Shown here: positions 12,127-25,419 of the stretch, in pieces | How positions within the stretch are numbered: position 1 is the first letter of the stretch | Layout of the letters: each line of letters starts with the position of its first letter | Assembly (NCBI GenBank): GCA_016081115.2 | Contig: CM071928.1 | Span: 55,435,950-55,499,949, forward strand | DNA from: Rehmannia glutinosa | Taxonomy: Eukaryota > Streptophyta > Magnoliopsida > Lamiales > Orobanchaceae | DNA length: 64,000 bases | Direction: 5' to 3' | Translations under genes and position numbers: made by a program | The notes under the pieces: generated by a model | Database searches by the model: none | What the model saw: the letters and a program-made list of their open reading frames with translations, nothing else | Told to the model about the DNA's origin: nothing

Positions 12127-12138
12127 TGGTATCGAGCG
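12127..12138 (+). other. Copia B primer-binding site
   Basis: TGGTATCGAGC lies two bases after the LTR. In H the same site reads TGGTATCAGAGC, the Met-tRNA complement. The missing A is another difference at a CAG site. Confidence 0.85.
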
Positions 12139-12253
12139 GTTGGTTCATTGAACCCTCTCGCACCGGTTCTTGAACTAGATCTCCAAACTTTTCAAAGTCC
12201 CGCTTTAGTACTTAAAACCTTCAAAACTCTTTTTTTATTAAAAAGTCATTATC

Positions 12254-14566
12254 ATGGAAGCAAATTTGACACGCATCCCTATGTTCACTATCGAAGAATT
12301 TGATGATTGGAAAATTCGTATGCGGGCTCATCTATCAAAGATTACATGATGAGATGTGGATAGTGATAGAAGATGGGCCTCTGCAAATATTAAAGGTGAA
12401 CACAAATGCATTTAAGAGTTGCGGTGAAGGAGAAGAAGATCTTTGCTCCCGGACGATCATGGTTGAAAAACCATGAACTGAGTGGACAAATGATGACAAA
12501 AAGATACAACCTGGACAATGTAGCCAAGGACATCCTTTACAAAACCTTGGACAAAGCCATGTTCAATAAAGTCAAATCTTGAAAAATGGCTAAGGAAATA
12601 TGGGACAAGTTGACATTGATTTGTGAAGGCTCGTAGCAAATCAAAGAAAACAAATTATCAAATCTGAGAAAATTTGAAAACTTCAAAATGATCTCGGAGA
12701 AAACCTGGATCAACGGATGCTCGGTTCACGAAATCACAAATGAGCTATCTCGCACTTGGAAAGGAATACACACAAAAGGAAATGTGTATGAAGATCCTAA
12801 AAAGTCTTCCAAATTGAATGGGAAATGAAGGTCATGGCACCGAGACATTCCATGGACCTATCAAAGACATCCAACCATGAACTATTCTCGGACCTCAAAG
12901 CCTACGAGTTTGAGCCGAGAAGAAAAGACCAGGAAGAGACAATTTGCACCCAAAACAAATGCTCTAATTGTTAAAGATGGGAAGAGAGCCGAGGTCAAAG
13001 AAGTCATTGACCCGGAAGAAATAGCCCGATGGTTAAAAGATTCAACAAGTTCTTCAATAACTCAAGAATGGAAAGAGAGAATCTTCCGAAGACACTCATC
13101 TCCCTCCAAATCAAGGGAAGACAGGCCAACCAAGAGAACAGATCATCAAAAAGTTGAGTATCAAAGGGTGACAACTCAAGAATGGAAAGAGTTGATCAAA
13201 AGGTGAATATCTATGTTGGAATGTAGACAACCAGGTCACTATGCCATTGATCGCTCATATCCTGTAGTCAACAAGACAGGATGAAGAAGAAAGAAAGGTC
13301 TTGAGAGAAAGAAAACAAGAAAAGAAAAAGCAATGATGGTCGCAGAGATCACGAGACAGCCAAGTCAAGAGAGACAAATGATTGAGAGCAGCGGTGAAGC
13401 CGACTACTCAAGTGACTCTACGAAGAAGAAGCCCCGATCGATTGATGGCCAAAGAACAAGATCAAGAAGATGAGGTACAATCTAACTCAACAAACTCGGA
13501 CACTAGTGATAGTGACATGACACACACACTTCATCACCCACTTGATCTTTATGATTCATTAGGCAAAATGATGAAAGATTTTGAACACATTAAATCCTCA
13601 CACACACTATTGAATGAGGAAAACAGCCTACTCAAAGTCAAAACTCAAAGTGACTAAGGAGCTGAGTACTCTAAGTCAAATAGCTGTTGAGAATGAAAGT
13701 TTAAAGGTGAAAATGCTAAATTAATAGCAAATCGCTGCTATAGAAAAGAGGAGAATGACCTCAAGAATGTTATTGCCTCATTCACTAAGGCATCTAAATC
13801 ATTGGATGATCTTATTGTGAGTCAAAGAGAATGTGGAGACAAGACAGGCTTAGGATTTAATTCCTCCTGCGTGCCATGTCAAACCTCAAGAGTAATTTTG
13901 GAAAAAGGATCTTCAAGTCATGAAGAGTCCAAAAATCCTAAACTCTAAATGTTGCACACACATTCACTCCAAAGCACAATACTAAGCAAACCGGCCTTGG
14001 TTACAAAGGAAAAGGAAAACAAACCGATTGAGTGTCTTTGAAAGGACACGATTGAGAAGAGATTCATCCGAGTCCTCAAAACTCCAAACAAAAATACTCA
14101 GTAAAGAAGAAGCGAGCTACCAAAAATCCCGAAAAAACCCATAAAAGAAATACATATGATGGGAATGGTAGAAAATATCCAAGCCAAGTGATTGGAATAA
14201 TGCGAATCAAAGCCGCCAGAGACTTATGGAATATAAGCCCGGATGGCAAAGGCCTAGAACTCAGAAAAGGCCATTCCAAAAGTATAAGAGCTTTCATCAA
14301 AGACACATATGCACCTAGGCACTACACTCAAAAACACCACAATTACCCAAGGAAGGCAATTGCTAAAACACATATGCAGGCATACGGACAAAAGAGACAA
14401 TTTGTATGAACCTAGAATCCCCAAGCAATTTGCCAGGATTAATTATGATTATGGCACCGATAGATGGCAACCCCTTAGAGTCAAATCATTTGGCTATTGG
14501 TTGGTTGGATCATCTTACAATTCTAACCCCTCGGGACCCGGACAAGTATGGGTACCTAAAACTTAA
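12254..14566 (+). pseudogene. Copia B gag
   Basis: ATG at 12254, beginning MEANLTRIPMFTIEEFDDW, identical at the start to A and H. The capsid part (RYNLDNVAKDILYKTLDK) has several frameshifts. Further on are the basic region with SRRHSAPSKSREDRP-type sequence, a Ser/Asp-rich acidic stretch (near 13490-13560) and a His/Tyr/Gln-rich tail (APRHYTQKHH, near 14310). The reading frame ends VWVPKT-TAA at 14566. The pol frame follows in the same phase beyond a second stop. Confidence 0.85.
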
Positions 14567-17500
14567 TTTCCTTGATTGCGGGTTCAAGGAAGTGAGTGCC
14601 AAGGAACCTGGTACATGGATAGTGGTCATTCCCGGACATATGACAGAAATAAAAGAAATCTGTCAAAATTCAAGGAAGTCAAAGGAGCAAAAGTCATATT
14701 TGGATGAAATGAAGCTCCTGGTGAAATAAGAGGCATTGGATCCATCAAGAGGAATGGATTAGAAATCACAGATGTTGCATATGTTGAAGGACTCAACTTC
14801 AACTTACGAGTATCATCGACTCTGTGACAAGGGCTACAATGTTGGATTCAACATGGGTATGTGCCAAATCAAAGATATTGAATCAAATGAAGTGGTCTTT
14901 GCAAGGATGTAGACAGAAAAATATGTATGTAGTGGATTGGTCAACCGCAACACCCAAAGACATGTCTACTAGCAAAACACAAATTTGAATCAAGTTGGGT
15001 TTGTGGCACAAAAAGTCGAGTCACCCGAATTTCAAAACGATTAACAAGGTCGGCAAGAAGTCATCTTGTGGAAGGACATCCGGGACTCGATATACAAGAA
15101 GGAGAGTATATGTGACGCATGTCGAAGGGAAAACAAATCAAGTCGTTATTCAAAGAAAAGACATGCCCATCCTCAACAAGAATATTGCATCCGCTTCATA
15201 TGGATCTATTTGGCCCAAAGTGGAACCAAATAAAGATAAGTGGAAAGAAATACACCTTGGTGGTAGTAGATTACTACTCAAGATATATATGGACAATATT
15301 CATGTGTAAGAAGAAAGAAACTCTACAAAAACTACCACATCCGATGAAGAGGATTCAAAACGAGAAGAGTCAAACCATTATCAAAATAAGATCGAGCAGG
15401 AACCGAGTTTGTCAATGGAATAATAACTCGATTGTATTGAGAATGGTATTGGTCATGAATCGTGACAAGGACTCCACAAACAGAATGGAGTTGCGAAAAG
15501 AAGAAATAGAACCCTCAAAGAAGCGGCAAGGACCATGTTAGGTCAAACAGAGTTACCAAAAAAGATTTTGGGTGAAGCAATCAACACGACTTGCTACACT
15601 CAAAACAGGATGTATGATAAATAGACGCGCTAACAAAGACTCCCTATGAGATCTGGATGGAAGAAAACCAAATGTTGCATATTTCAATATTTGGATGTAA
15701 ATGCTTCATCCACAACAATGGCAAAGACAACCTAAAGGCTTTTGATGCTAAAGGCGATGAGGTATCTTCTTAGGATACTCAAATGAAAGCAAAGCCTCTG
15801 AGGATACTCAACAAAAGAACTATGGTTACTGAGAGGAATCCATTCATGTAGTATTCGATGAGCCAAATGTAAATGGAGAAGACATTGAAGAGTCACCGTT
15901 AAGTGAATCATCCAACCATCTGAAAGAGTCCCTATCTTTGAAGGTGAAGCTGGAATTATCAATTAAGAAGAAGATGAGATAGTCAATCTCAAAAGCAATT
16001 GGAAAATTTGCGGCTAAGTGATTATGAGAGAGTCGACCCACAAAGAACACAATCGCAAGTCGATCAATCACTAACTTACTCCAACTCGATGTAAGATGGT
16101 GAGAGACCATCCACGAAACTTGTCATTGGAGATATAAGAGAAGGTGTCAAAACAAGATCCGAACTCAACAAGAAGCTATGTTCACATGCTTCATCTCGCA
16201 ATAGAGCCAAAAGATGTGTCACAAGCATTGGAAGACACACATTGGATTCAAGCTATGCAAGAAGAGTCAATCGAGTTTGAAAGAAATAAAGTGTGGGAAT
16301 TAGTGCAAAGACCCATGCATCAAAATGTTATTGGCACCAAATGGGTATTCGAAATAAAATGAACGAGGAAGGCTCGTGGTAAGAAACAAAGCAAGATTGG
16401 TAGCCAAAGGATCTTGCCAAGAAGAAGGGATAGATTTTGATGAAACATTTGCCCTGTAGCAAGATTGGAAGCTATAAGGATGTTTCTTGCCTATGCGACT
16501 CACAAGAATTTCATTGTATATCGGATGGATGTAAAAAGTGCATTCCTAAACGGTTTATTGGAAGAAGAAGTGTATGTTGAACAACCTCCGAGGATTTGAG
16601 CAGAAGACTCTTGAAGACAAGGTATACAAACTCAAGAAAGCCCTGTATGGATTGAAACAGGCGGAGCATGGTATGATACCTGTCACAATTCCTAATCGAA
16701 AATGGATTCACAAAAGGAAAAGTAGATAGAACACTTTTCAGAATTCAAGACAAGAAGAGTATCTTTGCTTGTTCAAATATATGTGGATGACATCATTTTT
16801 GGATCCACTAACAAAGAGTCCTGTGTGAAAAATTTTCAAACCTCATGCAAAGTAAATTTGAAATGAGCATGATGGGAGAGCCGGCATTTTTCCTTGGACT
16901 CCAAGTGAAACAAACAAGGATGGAACTTTCATAAGTCAAACAAAATACACCAGAGATTTAATGAAGAAGTTTGGTATGGAGGAGAAGTCTTACGTAAAAA
17001 TACCAATGAACACATCACCAAAATGGACATGGATGCGGATGGTAAGCACTGTAGATCAAACAAGATCTGAGCACTTATTGGATCATTGCTCTATCTCACA
17101 AAGCAAGCGAGCCGGACATTACCTTTCTTTGTAGGTGTATGTGCAAGATTTCAATCCGCTCCAAAAGAGAGCCATATGACATGGCGGCTAAGAGAATATT
17201 CAGATACTTGAAAGGAAGCCAAGAAGTAGGCCTATGGTATCCAAAGGAAGGTGGATTCAAGCTAATTGGCTATTGATTCGACTATCTTTGTATGCAAGAG
17301 TGGACAGAAGAGCACTTGAGGCACATGTCAAATGCTAGGAAACAGACTAATTTCCTGGTTTAGCAAGAAGCAAAACTCAATAGCCACCTCTACAAAATGA
17401 GGCGAGAATACATAGGCTGCGGGCAAACAAGTTGTGCCCAAGTCCTATGGATGAGACAAAGAAATGAGAGACTATGAAGTTGAAGAAAAAGAAATTCCAA

Positions 17501-17726
17501 TCATGTGTGATAACACAAGTGCAATTTCCATCACTCAAAATCATGTGTTGCACTCAAGAACAAAACATATTGATGTCAGATATCACTTCATAAGAGATCA
17601 TGTTGAAAAGAAGGACATCATCCTGGAATATATCTCAACCGATAAACAACTAGTGACATCTTCACAAAACCACTATGTGAGTCAAGATTTGAAGAACTCA
17701 AGCATGAGTTGGGGCTAATTGAGTGA
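14567..17726 (+). pseudogene. Copia B pol: protease, integrase, reverse transcriptase, RNase H
   Basis: Recognisable blocks in order are as follows. The protease DSG motif is at about 14617. The GAG-pre-integrase is near 15000-15120. The integrase core (TLVVVDYYSRYIWTIFMCKKKE, near 15255) comes next, then reverse transcriptase (GTKWVFEIK near 16330; YVDD near 16780). RNase H (EKEIPIMCDNTSAISITQN and RYHFIRDHVEKKD) runs to the stop at 17726. Numerous one- or two-base indels break the frame, so no enzyme could be made from this sequence as written. The domain order INT before RT marks Ty1/copia. Confidence 0.88.
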
Positions 17727-18286
17727 GCAACACTCGGAAGAATCAAAGAAAAGAAATGGAACAAAAAGGAGGTGAAAAAGAGTGAAAAGCAATCACCCGA
17801 TAAATCACCAGACGGAAAGACAAATTTACACTACATAGCCGAGTCCCTAAGAGAACTTGAGTCCCTAAGAAGCTGAAGAGTTAAATCGGCTAAGGGATAA
17901 GTGAATAACTTATGAGCAAAGTGACAAAAACGCAATCGTTTTGACTAAGCGGGAATGTTTTAAGGAATACGTCGGCATAATGATGATGTGTGTACGGACA
18001 TAAAGCCGCACACCAAGGTTATGATTGGATATAAATGCTGCCGCATTAAATACGAGACATGAAATGCTCAATAGGCGTGCGAAATCCAAGCCGTTGATTT
18101 CGATCACAATTTAAAAACCACCCACACGTCCTTTCATAAACCATATTTAAACCATTTTCGTCCGTTTCTCTCTCACACTTCTAAAACTATTCATCTCTTT
18201 CTCTCAAAAGCAAAGGCAAAATACTCTCGAAACCCTATCAACCTTCAAATCAATTTCTGAGTTTTTCCTTGATTTAATCCTGAGAA
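17727..18286 (+). promoter_or_regulatory. Copia B pol/env spacer with promoter-like signals
   Basis: Non-coding. It contains TATTTAA near 18144-18150, a CT-rich leader and the telo-box AAACCCTA at 18230-18237, before the ATG at 18287. The spacing to the ATG is about 140 bp, as in the other copies. Confidence 0.6.
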
Positions 18287-21200
18287 ATGGCACCAACTTA
18301 TGACTTTACCAAGTTAAGAAAGCAAATCCACACCGGTTCGACGGTGGATTTGACGGAATGGTGAAGCGAGGTCCGACGACACCCTAGTGAAGAAAATCGG
18401 CCGAGAAGTTGGAAACGTTCGGGTTAAAACCGTTTCTAACGTTAGAATATCCGATGACCTATGTGGAGGAGGTCGCACAATTCGTGAATCTTTGAGATTC
18501 ACGATGAAGGAATCAAGTCATCTATTCACGGAAAGCGGTGACTATCTCTCGCGAAGGATTTGGTGAATATTGCTCACTACCCGCCAGAAGGAGCATCGAG
18601 ATCAAAGAAGCTGATGTAAACTTGGGCGACGATGGAAAGAAATAGCCAAGTCCGACTTTCTTTGATAAAATAATATACACAACAAACAAGAGACTGAAGG
18701 AGGATTATCACAAGTTGTTGGACATAGTTGCCAAATGTATCGACATCAAATTTGGCGACTTTGACCAATCAAAAGGCAAAGCTGATTGTAATGGCTGCAA
18801 TCATCGAAGAAAAGAAGATAAACTGGGCTGAGTTTGTCTACAGCAGACTCTGCCCGAGAACGTGGGAAACAAGTCCTTCAAAGAAGATGGCTCATTTGGA
18901 GGATCCTAGGATATGGCCTAGTGATTGGCCGGCTATTGAGGTGAAAGGAGTCCCTCTTAGACATTGGAAGGCATTCCATGTTAACAAGAGGATGTTCAGA
19001 GCAAACCTCTGTGGCGCACGAAAAGAGCTTACGCCAAGAGAGGCGACACGGTGAGGAATCACTGACCCGAAGATACAAATGTTTTCCTCTCGGCAGCCAA
19101 GAAGAAAGTCCTACCTGCACCGCTAAGAAGAAGCGATGCCCCTGCAGTGAAGAAAACCAAACATGCTCTCCCCCCAAAGAAGAAGTCACACTGCCCGGCC
19201 GTGTGTCTCGCCCCCGGCCCGGCGGTCGAGAAGGACTCACAAATACCTTCTCCGATCGTCAAAAGGAGGAGAACGACAAGCCAAGACGGCGGCTCCTCGA
19301 AAACAAACACCAAGACCGGCCCCCGCCGCACAAGACTCGAAGACAACATCTCGAACTGAAATTCCCCGTACAAACCAGGAGACGAAGACGAATTATCAAA
19401 GCGCTCCGAGGTGGAGAAACCACCGAGTCGACCACTCGGCTAGAGAGCAGATCGGAGACCACTGGAGAAGTAGAATCTCCGGATGTAATTGATGAAACAA
19501 CCAAGTCTGCTTGAAGCGCGATCAGAGAGGCAACCGAAGACACAATCAGTAGCTCACACACGGTGAAGCACAAGAAGAACACGCCAGGCGGATAGTGATG
19601 TAATGATCCTATCTCCACCTTACCCGGACATCCAAAATCGTCTGCGTGAGTGGAGGAAATGGAAGTTGAGTAAGTCAAGGGAACAATTCCAACGGCCCGA
19701 GTTCATAGAAGAAGAAGAGGAACTGCTAAATTTCCTTGGATTAACTCTTGTGCTCCCTCTGGATGAAGACAACTCCACGGACATCCTGCAGATCTACAAG
19801 GACAAGGAGAGAGAAAAGCAAGTCAAGAAGCCGAAGCACGTGAGAAGGCAAGCATCTACCCTATCTCCAAAGACCACGTAACACACACATCCTCTTCTTG
19901 ATGTCTTCTCTGTGGTGATGAGGAACTGAGAATCTTTGCTGCCCGCGACGAGAAGAGTTGCAAATCGCAAAGAAGCATTGCACGAATCAAGAATCCTTCA
20001 CGAGCAAAGACTAATGGAGGGACCAGGAGAGTCCTCGAAACACAAATGAAATTGATCCAATGGGAGTGGTCCACAAATCGCCACTATTGTTCTTTGCCAC
20101 CACTTCCCGGCTCACTCGAGAAGACAATAAGGGACATGGCGATGAACCGGGATAGTGGGGACCCCATCGAGCTAACCCCTATTGAAGGTGTCTACCACCT
20201 GCCCCAACTAAACAATCAATCGAAAGCGACCAGGAGTTTGGAGACGAGTGACCCCATTCCAAGTCACTCACCGGTGCGCCGCCGGTGGGAAACTCCTCCA
20301 CTACAAGCAAGGTCGGAGGATCTTTGCTGATGACTCCACAACGAATCAAGGAGGCGAAGAAGAGAAATTACAATCACAAGAAGAACAACAAGTTGCCATC
20401 AACGAAGTTGGGCGATTGAGACTCTCGGTGAGGTGCCAACCGCTCTCGAAGGCTAATGACGCCTTGACGCAATCGAGGCACGAGGAAGGAATGTAGGGGA
20501 GTTAACACTGGCAGGCGATGAAAGTGCAATCCATGGGGTTGAGACTCTAATGGATGCCATCCGTAGAAGACCCTAAGACAGTGACAATCTTGTCGAAAGG
20601 GTGGACCAAGGCCTCGCAAAACAAGAGAGACTGTTGGAGGTAATGAAGGCCCACGGAGGTTGAGACTTCCCGGGGTAAAGAAGTCAAGTAGAGAACATCC
20701 TCCTGCTATCATCGACCCATCCGAAAAGGAGATCGGCGCACTTCATGATTCCCAGGACAACCCTAATGTCACCTTTCCTCGGATCGAGGCGAAGAAGAAG
20801 CTGAGTCATCCCCCATGACAAATCCAAAAGGCACTATTTGGCTTTGAGGTTGAACCGATGGAGAGGCATCGAGCCTCTTTGGACATGCGGCGACAACGAG
20901 AGATGCCACCACTTACGGTGATTTAAGAGGCATAACATTCGGATAAGGGAATGGTGGCAACAACAAAGAAACAATGCGTGTGGAGAACAGGTGAGATACT
21001 TCAAAACATTGTTCAACAAGTCAGCCGGTGTGGAGAGTGAAAATGCCGATGCAAAAACGAAGCCGAGAGAACACATTGAGCATATGCATGAAGCTCACAC
21101 CGCTGAGATCAAGGCTGCTGCGTGAGCAAAATACAAATGATCTACGCGTTTGGAAGAACACATGACAAGAAAATTCAGCCTTCTCATGGTGAGATGAAGT

Positions 21201-22280
21201 TTCGATTTGTGAGAATCCAACGCTACTCGACCAATTCCGTCTTTGCATACAACGCAGCGGACTTGAAGCGTAACTCAACCATCGAAGAAGACTCGACTTC
21301 ATGCTTGCCACATGTTCCCCAGGGTTCCTCTATCCTTTGATGATGCTAAAAAGGGGAAGAGGAATACCTCAAAACGCTAACATCCGGGCGAGAAGAAAGG
21401 AGCGGTGAGAAGGAAAATCACCGAGGAAGTCTTGAAACGAGAGAAGAAAGGAAAGCTTGTTGAGGGGGAAGGGTCGAAAGATGTGACATTGATGATTGCA
21501 CAAACCCCCAACAAGGTCCTCCACACAATGGACATCATAAGCGACAAACTCCCGTGACTCTCGCCACTCCACCACTCTGTTGTATCTATGGTGAAAAGAG
21601 AAAACAATTGAAGCGAGGATGAAGGAAGTGGAAGGAAGAATGGATGCCAGGGTTATGAACATCTTGAAAGAACATGGAGGCATTCCAAGAGATGAGACAC
21701 CTATGCCATCTCGGATGTCGGGACGAGCCACGATCGTTGATGAATTTAAGACGCTCGAATCGAGGGATACTTTGCAAATATGTCTATGGCTCAAGCTTGG
21801 GACTTGTATCTTTGAAAAGGGTCTCACGTTGTGTGAAGAAGGCGGCGACAGCCAGGACTAACTCACCTAATCCTCGGCTGGTCACTCCGCGCCGGCCACT
21901 CACCGGAAAGAAGACCCCAAAGACAAAGATACGCCCGGTAGAGGTAGAGAAAGAAGCGATGAGTGGAGGAAGAAGCTTGACTGGGCCTCTGCCCAAGAAT
22001 ATTGAATACGTAGATCCGGGAAAGAAAGGAGGGATCTACTGGGGCCGGGCTTGACCAAGTGGCAAATTTGAAAGTGGCTAAAACTAACGCCGAGTATGCA
22101 AAAAGACTAGAAGAAGAAAACAAGAGACAAACTCAGGCTATGGAAGGAGAGACAGAAAGAATAAGAAGAGATGAAGCTCGCCGAAAAAGCATATGAGAAG
22201 AAAAAAAAGAAGGCGGTGACGATGAGAAAAAGAGAAGAAGAAAGAAGATCTTGATCAAGATGAAAGAAGGAGACAAATGA
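18287..22280 (+). pseudogene. Copia B env-like ORF
   Basis: Starts MAPTYDFTKLRKQIHTG at 18287. The conserved N-terminal domain (EEKKINWAEFVYSRLC, near 18806) is followed by basic and acidic low-complexity regions. A block (YPDIQNRLREWRKWKLSKS) lies near 19625, and the Glu/Arg/Lys-rich C-terminal part near 21400-22280. Because H runs off the window, B is the only copy here that shows the full extent, about 4 kb, up to the PPT. Frameshifts are very frequent. The end point is approximate. A function cannot be assigned; env-like is a positional term borrowed from Sireviruses. Confidence 0.7.
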
Positions 22281-22547
22281 AGGAGATGAAGTGTTCTTTG
22301 TCAACCCTTCGTGTATTTTATCATGTAAATACATACAATGTAAGTCTTCGTAAATAAAGCTATAAATTCTTTATTTTCAGTGTAGACAAATATGTGCTCT
22401 GATACACCTTGTAAACATTGTGTAAAAGAACAGAATGATATGATCAATAAACGTGATCTATTCTCAGCATACATTCTATGTCAATACACTATCTCAGTAT
22501 GTATCTTTGCTATTTGCATTTTTGAATTGTTAAGTTTTGGCATCATC
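22281..22547 (+). other. 3' untranslated internal region of copia B
   Basis: AT-rich non-coding sequence between the env-like ORF and the PPT. No gene is seen; a short 65-codon ORF here is not conserved. Confidence 0.6.
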
Positions 22548-22560
22548 AAAAAGGGGAAAT
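22548..22560 (+). other. Copia B polypurine tract
   Basis: AAAAAGGGGAAAT immediately precedes the 3' LTR within CATCATCAAAAAGGGG. This is the characteristic Sirevirus PPT context and it primes plus-strand DNA synthesis. Confidence 0.9.
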
Positions 22561-24103
22561 TGTTAGGAATTTTATTGTTTAGATTTTGATGAATGCCATG
22601 TAAAACTTAGAATAGAAAGTTGGCACCCCAATTCTTGTTTTAAAATGCATTGTAATAAATAGAGGCATTTGCCGAGTTAAGTCGCCTACGCCTAACATGC
22701 AAGAAGACAATCAAGACTTGAAGGAAGACTCATGAGACAAAATGAGTATGGCAAAGAAGGGTAGACAGAACTCTCTTTGGAGAAGCAAATGAGTGGAGCA
22801 TCGGTCAAGTCAACTCAAGAGAAGCCAAGTCTCAAGTTGAAGTGACGGAAGAGTCATCCAATGATTGGAAGCTGACTCTAAGTCACACCTGGGAAAGCAA
22901 GGAAATGCGAAAGTCGAGATAACCGTAAAAGAACCGTTGCATAGAAATCAAGAGATTTACTTAAACAAGTAATATCTCCATACCACCTTTCTCGTGCTCG
23001 AGTCTCGAAGCGTGCAAAAGGAATGAACCAATGGGAAGCACCACACCGTGTCGAACTACGAAAAGGTGAAAGAACAATTCATACGAGGAAATGGCAATTC
23101 CAAGAACTCGCAAGCCAACGATCGCAAAGTGACTTTCAAAAATAAGCCTATCTCTTCAACGGGCAAATTTTTGAAAGTTCACTATAAAAGGCCGAGGAGT
23201 TTGTTTGAGAAGAAGAAGATGACACACATGTGAGATAAACAAGCATATCGAAAAAGCTCAAATATTCTCAATCCTCAAGCCTACATTACGAAGTACATCA
23301 ATCCAACACTCACCCGTGAAGGAAAGAGAACTTCAATCGATTGAAGAGGAAACTTTTGAAGAAAAGGGGTCTACATTCGGGAAGGATTGTAGAAAGGTTC
23401 AAAGTTGAACCAAGTCTTAAACTTTTGGAGGGCTTCGTGATCAAATCCAAAGAGTTTGAGCAAGTGAGTCGTAGTAACAAAGCGCAAAATGTGAAGAAGC
23501 CGAGTCGCAGTCGTCACGAGAAGCCGGTGAGTGATCAAGGCATCTCCAGGCCGAGTCCCTAAGGATCAAGTCGGCCGTTGTGATCAAGACTTGTATCCGG
23601 ACTGCTACCACTTTGTAAACCGATCATTACTTAGTGGATTCCTCCGGGAGTTGGAGAAGAGAGGAGTAGAAGAATTACCCCATCTTCGAACCTCTATAAA
23701 AATTTCATTGTGTCATTTACATTTCAAAGACTTAAATTCCTGCACTTTTAATCGCGCTTATATCTCATTGATAAATTTGCTATCCATTTGATAATTTATA
23801 AGTACTAAATCAAGCTTTAAAATCTTGCTTAATCAAACTTAAGGGTGTTAAGTCTTCCATTTGAAAAATAAAACCACGATTGAGTTAAATTATAGCCAAC
23901 AAATTGAAGTTACTCCATCAACAACTCACCGAATTTGAGTCATTTGAGAGGTTAACTCTCTTGAGTGACTAATTCGATCATCATCAAGGACACAGCTGTG
24001 TAGAATCAACTCTGTAGATTTAAAATGACTAAATCGAAAATTTGGTAAGGTTTATTCAACCCCCCCCTTCTAAACCTTACACTTACACCCCTCGGGACCT
24101 ACA
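22561..24103 (+). repeat. Copia B 3' LTR
   Basis: Same limits as the 5' LTR (TGTTAGGAAT to CCTACA). The TATA box ACTATAAAAG is at about 23181-23190. It is followed by the TCTAA target duplication. Confidence 0.95.
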
Positions 24104-24108
24104 TCTAA

Positions 24109-24977
24109 AGCTCCTTACCACATGGCTCCAGTTGAATTGAAAGAATTAAAGGTACAATTACAGGAGTTGCTAGATAAAGGCTTCATTAGACCTAGCTACT
24201 CGCCATGGGGTGCTCCAATCTTGTTTGTGCGAAAGAAGGATGGTACGATGAGATTGTGTATTGACTACCGAGAACTAAACAAAGTTACAATCAAGAATAA
24301 ATATCCACTACCTCGAATCGACGTTTATTTGATCAACTTCAAGGTGCAGTTGTATTTTCGAAGATTGACTTACGATCTGGGTACCATCAGTTGAAAATAA
24401 AAGAAGATGATATATCGAAGACAGCATTTAGCACGAGGTATGGACACTATGAATTCTTGGTGATGTTGTTTGGGTTGACTAACGCCCCAACAACTTTCAT
24501 GGACTTGATGAATGGGGTGTTTAAACATTTTCTAGATAAATTCGTTATTATATTTATCGATGATATCTTAATCTACTCTAGAAAAAAAAAGGAGCACGAT
24601 GAACACCTAAGAATAGTGTTAGAGGTCTTGAAGGCAAAACAATTATATGCCAAATTTAAGAAATGTGAATTTTGGTTAGATCAAGTAGGGTTCTTGGGAC
24701 ATGTTGTGTCTGGAGCAGGAATCTCAGTTGACCCAAGCAAAGTCGAGGCTGTCAATAATTGGCCACCACCTACGAATCCTTCAGAGGTACGTAGTTTTCT
24801 TGGTTTAGCTGGCTACTATCGCCGATTTGTGGAAGGATTCTCCAGGATTGCTACGCCTTTAACACAATTAATCAGAAAGAGTGTCTCATTCAAATGGACA
24901 GAGGCATGCGAACAAAGCTTTCAAGAATTAAAGAAGAGATTGACTTCAACACCTATTCTATCAATCCCATCAGGTAC
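24109..24977 (+). pseudogene. Gypsy reverse transcriptase
   Basis: Continuation of the gypsy pol after copia B. Motifs are KAPYHMAPVELKELK at the start, GAPILFVRKKDGTMRLCIDY, then a one-base frameshift near 24360 (the expected KIDLRSGYHQ is out of frame). The frame recovers with KIKEDDISKTAFSTRYGHYEF, the catalytic IIFIDDILIYSR, and the thumb and connection region GLAGYYRRFVEGFSRIATPL. It stops at 24977-24982, where Cassandra is inserted. Residues of the DD active site are intact. Confidence 0.95.
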
Positions 24978-24982
24978 TGGAG

Positions 24983-25320
24983 TGTTGGGATTTGGTCCAG
25001 CATCCTGCCTACAATGGGCTTTAAAAAGAGGCGCGAGGCGCGGCCCGCGATTCGAACTCGTGAGCGCTGGATTGCATAGTTAAAGGATAGCTTAAAGGAT
25101 ATGATTTGGACTATCTATACCAACAGATGCATCTTCTTTTCTGGTGCCCATTACATAGAAACTCTGAGGTTAAGCGTGCTTGGCCTGGAGTAGACATGGG
25201 ATGGGTGACCCACTGTGAAGTTTTCCAGGGTGCGCATGAGTGAGGACAAAGTGCGCTTATAAAGACTCGTGTTGGTTTGTGGGGACAATCGTCAATCCGA
25301 ATAGCGCTAGAGGTCCAACA
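24983..25320 (+). repeat. Cassandra 5' LTR
   Basis: 338 bp, TGTTGGG...CCAACA. It is nearly identical to 25780-26117, with only scattered differences (for example CACTGTGAAG against CCCTGGGAAG), which suggests a young insertion. Confidence 0.95.
25126..25240 (+). promoter_or_regulatory. 5S rRNA-like segment with Pol III internal promoter in the Cassandra 5' LTR
   Basis: The sequence AGGTTAAGCGTGCTTGG and the following GGATGGGTGACC match the A box and C box regions of plant 5S rRNA. The overall 5S order is kept, ending near the CCAGGGTGCGCATGAG stretch. It is not a true 5S gene, since the flanks and several helices differ. A second copy is in the 3' LTR at about 25923-26037. Known family biology is Pol III transcription from this promoter. 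Confidence 0.9.
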
Positions 25321-25322
25321 AC

Positions 25323-25334
25323 TGGTATCAGAGC
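25323..25334 (+). other. Cassandra primer-binding site
   Basis: TGGTATCAGAGC is a perfect initiator Met-tRNA complement two bases after the LTR. Confidence 0.95.
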
Positions 25335-25419
25335 AGGTCACGAGTTCGAATTCCCTTGGAAGCACGTTGCAGTGGAGGTTGCCAGGAGCGGTAGAACTGA
25401 GATGTTGGCGCAACGGAGG

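Larger units (their letters stand above)
10602..24103 (+). mobile_element. Copia B: complete Sirevirus-like element nested in the gypsy pol
   Basis: 13.5 kb element with LTRs of 1523 and 1543 bp, PBS, gag, pol, spacer, env-like ORF and PPT. The two LTRs are identical over long stretches and differ mostly at CAG/CTG-like positions, so insertion was recent. The internal frames nevertheless carry many frameshifts at the same kind of site. Some of these may be sequence errors rather than decay. Confidence 0.95.

Noticed and set aside
25126..25240. A 5S rRNA gene
   Set aside because: Only parts match 5S rRNA, and the segment occurs in both LTRs of a retroelement with PBS, PPT and target duplication. 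It is Cassandra's 5S-derived LTR part.
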